Source: JARRRL01 sp037380725 (lineage in GTDB: Bacteria; Pseudomonadota; Gammaproteobacteria; Pseudomonadales; JANQJO01). Taken from it: a stretch of 7,168 nucleotides of DNA. A program made the translations under genes and the position numbers. Positions 6,276 to 7,168 of this stretch are shown in pieces (position 1 is the first letter of the stretch; the number at the start of each line of letters is the position of its first letter). The stretch spans positions 1 through 7,168 of the forward strand of contig JARRRL010000254.1 in the NCBI GenBank assembly GCA_037380725.1, in the 5' to 3' direction. The notes below the pieces were generated by a model. The model did not search any database, was not told the origin of the DNA, and saw nothing but the letters and a program-made list of their open reading frames with translations.

Positions 6276-6560
6276 TCAATCCGTGCGGTGTATCGTATCA
6301 ATGTGTGGTGTTAAGCCTTTTAGGTGATACACAAAAGCAATGATTTGGGCGATGATGATGTAGAGTTCTTCTGGGATTTCTTGACCGATGTCGAGACTGG
6401 CCAGCGTTTCCAGTAAATCGATGTTTTCGTATATGGGCACTTCTTGCTCCAAAGCGCATGCAATGATTTTCTCTGCAACAGGCCCTATGCCCGCTACGGA
6501 GACAGTGGGAGCAGTCTCGCCGTTGTAGTGCAGTCCAATCGCCGATGATTTTCGATTCAT
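6276..6560 (-). CDS. Stand-alone FlhB cytoplasmic-domain homologue (FlhB-like, EscU/YscU/HrcU family)
   Basis: This 94-residue protein matches only the C-terminal cytoplasmic domain of the flagellar and type III secretion export switch FlhB/YscU. AIGLHYNGETAPTVSVAGIG corresponds to the segment after the autocleavage site. VPIYENIDLLETLASLDIGQ and EIPEELYIIIAQIIAFVYHL match the conserved end of FlhB (P-x-x-E-N...L...GxxIPxELY...AxVYxLK). The four membrane helices and the NPTH autocleavage motif of full FlhB are absent, as expected for the small FlhB-like proteins found beside FliK-like proteins. It is soluble and presumably cytoplasmic. Its ATG overlaps the upstream stop as ATGA (6560-6557) and has no Shine-Dalgarno of its own, so translation is probably coupled. 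Its exact role is unknown; modulation of export or a partner role for the FliK-like protein is inferred. Confidence 0.9.
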   Translation of the reverse strand: MNRKSSAIGLHYNGETAPTVSVAGIGPVAEKIIACALEQEVPIYENIDLLETLASLDIGQEIPEELYIIIAQIIAFVYHLKGLTPHIDTIHRTD

Positions 6561-7168
6561 AAAGTAATATCTATGAGTTTGATCTCAGTCAGCATTGTGT
6601 CGGATGCGCACGGTGTACTGACTTGTGATGACGCTGATGCGTCAGGGGGGGCTTCTATTTCAACGCGAGAGACAACGATGCCGTGTTGTTGCAAGGGGGC
6701 GTGAAGGCCTGCGATGTTTTGTGCAATGTGCTGCTGCGTTGACGTGTTTGCCGTTTGGAACGTCAACATCAGACTCCCGTCCTGATACTGGCCATTGGCA
6801 AAGACAATCCCTTTTTCCTCCAAATCAAAACCCAATTGAAAAGTCCAGACTTTATCGGGTGATGCGCGGTGTTGTGTGTTGCTGTGTGTCTCATGCTGCG
6901 TGATGTGTACGGGAATTTGATCTATGCTGGTATCCGTTTGAATGTGCAAAGTGGACGTACACAGTGTTTTGGTTTCTGAGGCGTTTTCGCGCTGTGTCAG
7001 CAGGTGCAATTGTGTGCTGCGAATGCTCGATAGTTTCGCTTCCAGTTTATGGATTAATCCTTCTAATAACGCGTTGCTGCTGTTCAAGGAAGCGCTGGCT
7101 GAGGGCGATGCCTGTCGATGTGTCCGTGGAGAACCGGCCAGTAATGACAACAGGAGGTCCCAACCGGT
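6557..7168 (-). CDS. FliK C-terminal-domain-like protein (flagellar hook-length control family), N-terminus outside window
   Basis: The frame is open to the window edge (TGWDLLLSLLAGSPRTH), so the true start lies upstream; the TTG at 7150 is not a credible start. The visible 203 residues begin with a Ser/Ala/Thr/Gln/His-rich stretch, with a possible short helix around LLEGLIHKLEAKLSSI. They end in a segment like the FliK C-terminal (Flg_hook) domain: VWTFQLGFDLEEKGIVF, then DGSLMLTFQTANTSTQQHI, IAGLHAPLQQHGIVVSRVEI and a short tail. In FliK this domain contacts FlhB and switches export specificity. Here the next gene is an FlhB cytoplasmic-domain homologue, overlapping by ATGA, which supports the assignment. 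Sequence similarity is moderate and the key FliK motif L-x-P-x-x-L-G is not well kept (LGFDLEEKG), so this is probably a divergent paralogue rather than the main hook-length ruler. Confidence 0.75.
   Translation of the reverse strand, partial: TGWDLLLSLLAGSPRTHRQASPSASASLNSSNALLEGLIHKLEAKLSSIRSTQLHLLTQRENASETKTLCTSTLHIQTDTSIDQIPVHITQHETHSNTQHRASPDKVWTFQLGFDLEEKGIVFANGQYQDGSLMLTFQTANTSTQQHIAQNIAGLHAPLQQHGIVVSRVEIEAPPDASASSQVSTPCASDTMLTEIKLIDITL

Noticed and set aside
6031..6301. Minus-strand Leu/His-rich and Ser/Ala/Pro-rich frames over the tandem repeat
   Set aside because: These are mirror readings of the same repeat. They overlap the end of the FlhB-like gene and show no start signals.
6057..6314. 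85-residue (AEG)n-containing frame across the tandem repeat
   Set aside because: A stop-free 9-bp repeat stays open in several frames on both strands. There is no Shine-Dalgarno before the ATG, the flanks resemble no known protein, and its 3' end overlaps the FlhB-like gene.

Overview
The window reads as ordinary chromosomal DNA of a gammaproteobacterium. The divergent uvrA / MFS permease / ssb neighbourhood, an SSB almost collinear with that of E. coli, a Shewanella-type (SO2930-like) diheme lipoprotein, and a FliK-like/FlhB-like pair all fit that class. GC content is intermediate. The genus cannot be fixed from the sequence alone. A run of four Ns (5790-5793) marks an unresolved assembly point.

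Layout. The left edge (3-815, minus) holds the N-terminal 271 residues of the excision-repair ATPase UvrA, running off the window. A gene-free stretch of about 420 bases follows, with one good sigma70-like promoter pointing right. Next are a major facilitator superfamily permease (1235-2350, plus) whose last membrane helix appears to be missing, and ssb (2507-3040, plus). The 94-base gap after ssb carries a perfect 16-bp-stem palindrome of a dispersed REP-like type. Convergent to ssb is a large gene (3135-5780, minus) for an 881-residue secreted lipoprotein. It joins a glucose/sorbosone-dehydrogenase-type beta-propeller to a C-terminal diheme cytochrome c module, with a repeat-built Ala/Gly/Asp insertion in the propeller. 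From 5781 to 6275 there is no convincing gene. That stretch holds the N-run, four spaced TTACG motifs, a possible 26-codon ORF and a 9-bp tandem repeat of ten copies. The right edge (6276-7168, minus) is a translationally coupled pair: a FliK C-terminal-like protein, cut by the window edge, and a 94-residue stand-alone FlhB cytoplasmic-domain homologue.

How the genes relate. uvrA and ssb are both DNA maintenance genes, and the permease between them is a common passenger in gammaproteobacteria. The diheme lipoprotein is a self-contained periplasmic or outer-membrane-attached oxidoreductase candidate with no partner in the window. The FliK/FlhB-like pair overlaps by ATGA and is probably one functional unit, but no other flagellar or secretion gene is visible here. 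I found no clear evidence for a wholly new system. The most unusual points are the truncated permease, the repeat-expanded propeller insertion, the orphan FliK/FlhB-like pair and the 9-bp minisatellite.
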